This document shows, in pieces, positions 63,999 through 64,000 of a DNA stretch of 64,000 bases. The stretch spans positions 701,001 to 765,000 of the forward strand of contig JAJGOT010000313.1 of assembly GCA_022457155.1 (NCBI GenBank). The letters run 5' to 3'. The notes under the pieces are model-generated. The model had not been told where the DNA came from. It searched no databases and was given only the letters and a program-made list of their open reading frames with translations. The translations under genes and the position numbers were made by a program. The stretch's first letter is position 1. Each line of letters starts with the position of its first letter. Source of the DNA: Cladopsammia gracilis (taxonomy: Eukaryota > Cnidaria > Anthozoa > Scleractinia > Dendrophylliidae).

Positions 63999-64000
63999 GT

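Overview
This is animal nuclear DNA, most likely from an anthozoan cnidarian (coral or sea anemone group). It is AT-rich and intron-bearing, with host coding sequence scattered in a dense, multi-layer field of transposable elements. The mix of BEL/Pao, Ty3/gypsy, DIRS, CR1-like LINE and Penelope-like elements, many palindromic MITEs and intronless HECT genes fits a cnidarian. The species assignment is inference; nothing here is bacterial.

Layout. 1-2.3 kb: 3' part of a BEL/Pao element whose integrase is split by a LINE tail and a MITE, then its 3' LTR. 2.5-8.8 kb: small repeats around the first coding exon of a cation-chloride cotransporter (SLC12 type, minus strand). 8.8-29.9 kb: one deeply nested block. 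A Helentron-like repeat (called R1 here) is split by a LINE and by a gypsy element (Gypsy-1, LTRs at 11521 and 29358, 5-bp target duplication). Gypsy-1 is itself split by a 7.6-kb TTAA-flanked element with terminal inverted repeats (TIRs) of about 1 kb (called P), which carries two further insertions in its left arm, and by a LINE/MITE/DIRS composite. 30.5 kb: RecQ-type helicase fragment. 32.2-36.7 kb: TIR element built of ATCAATGA motifs, holding a deleted gypsy (Gypsy-2, gag joined to integrase) and a Penelope-like fragment. 38.4-40.2 kb: a 1.77-kb near-perfect palindrome with TTAA flanks. 41.9-47.5 kb: an SGNH-esterase-like coding fragment cut by an intact gypsy (Gypsy-3) with a 1447-codon ORF and LTRs that look identical. 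47.5-57.8 kb: tandem R1-type units, one holding a 5.8-kb TAA-flanked TIR element with a broken Penelope-like reverse transcriptase. 57.8-64 kb: minisatellites, an apparently intact single-exon HECT E3 ligase (plus), and the C-terminal part of a DDE integrase-like protein (minus) running off the window.

The most original signal is structural. At least four different repeat families (R1, R1b, S, E2) share one terminal plan: the 5' tip is inverted near the 3' end, it is followed there by a short hairpin and a short T-rich tail, there is no target duplication, and insertion is compatible with T^T. This is what is known for Helentron/Helitron2 elements. Two insertions can be read base by base because the other arm of P preserves the empty sites. 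One R1 copy carries a 5S-rRNA-derived segment.

Only the SLC12 exon, the HECT ORF and perhaps the integrase-like ORF look like possibly functional non-retrotransposon genes. Gypsy-3 is the one element that looks recently active. Boundaries of repeats are by eye; nothing was aligned by computer.
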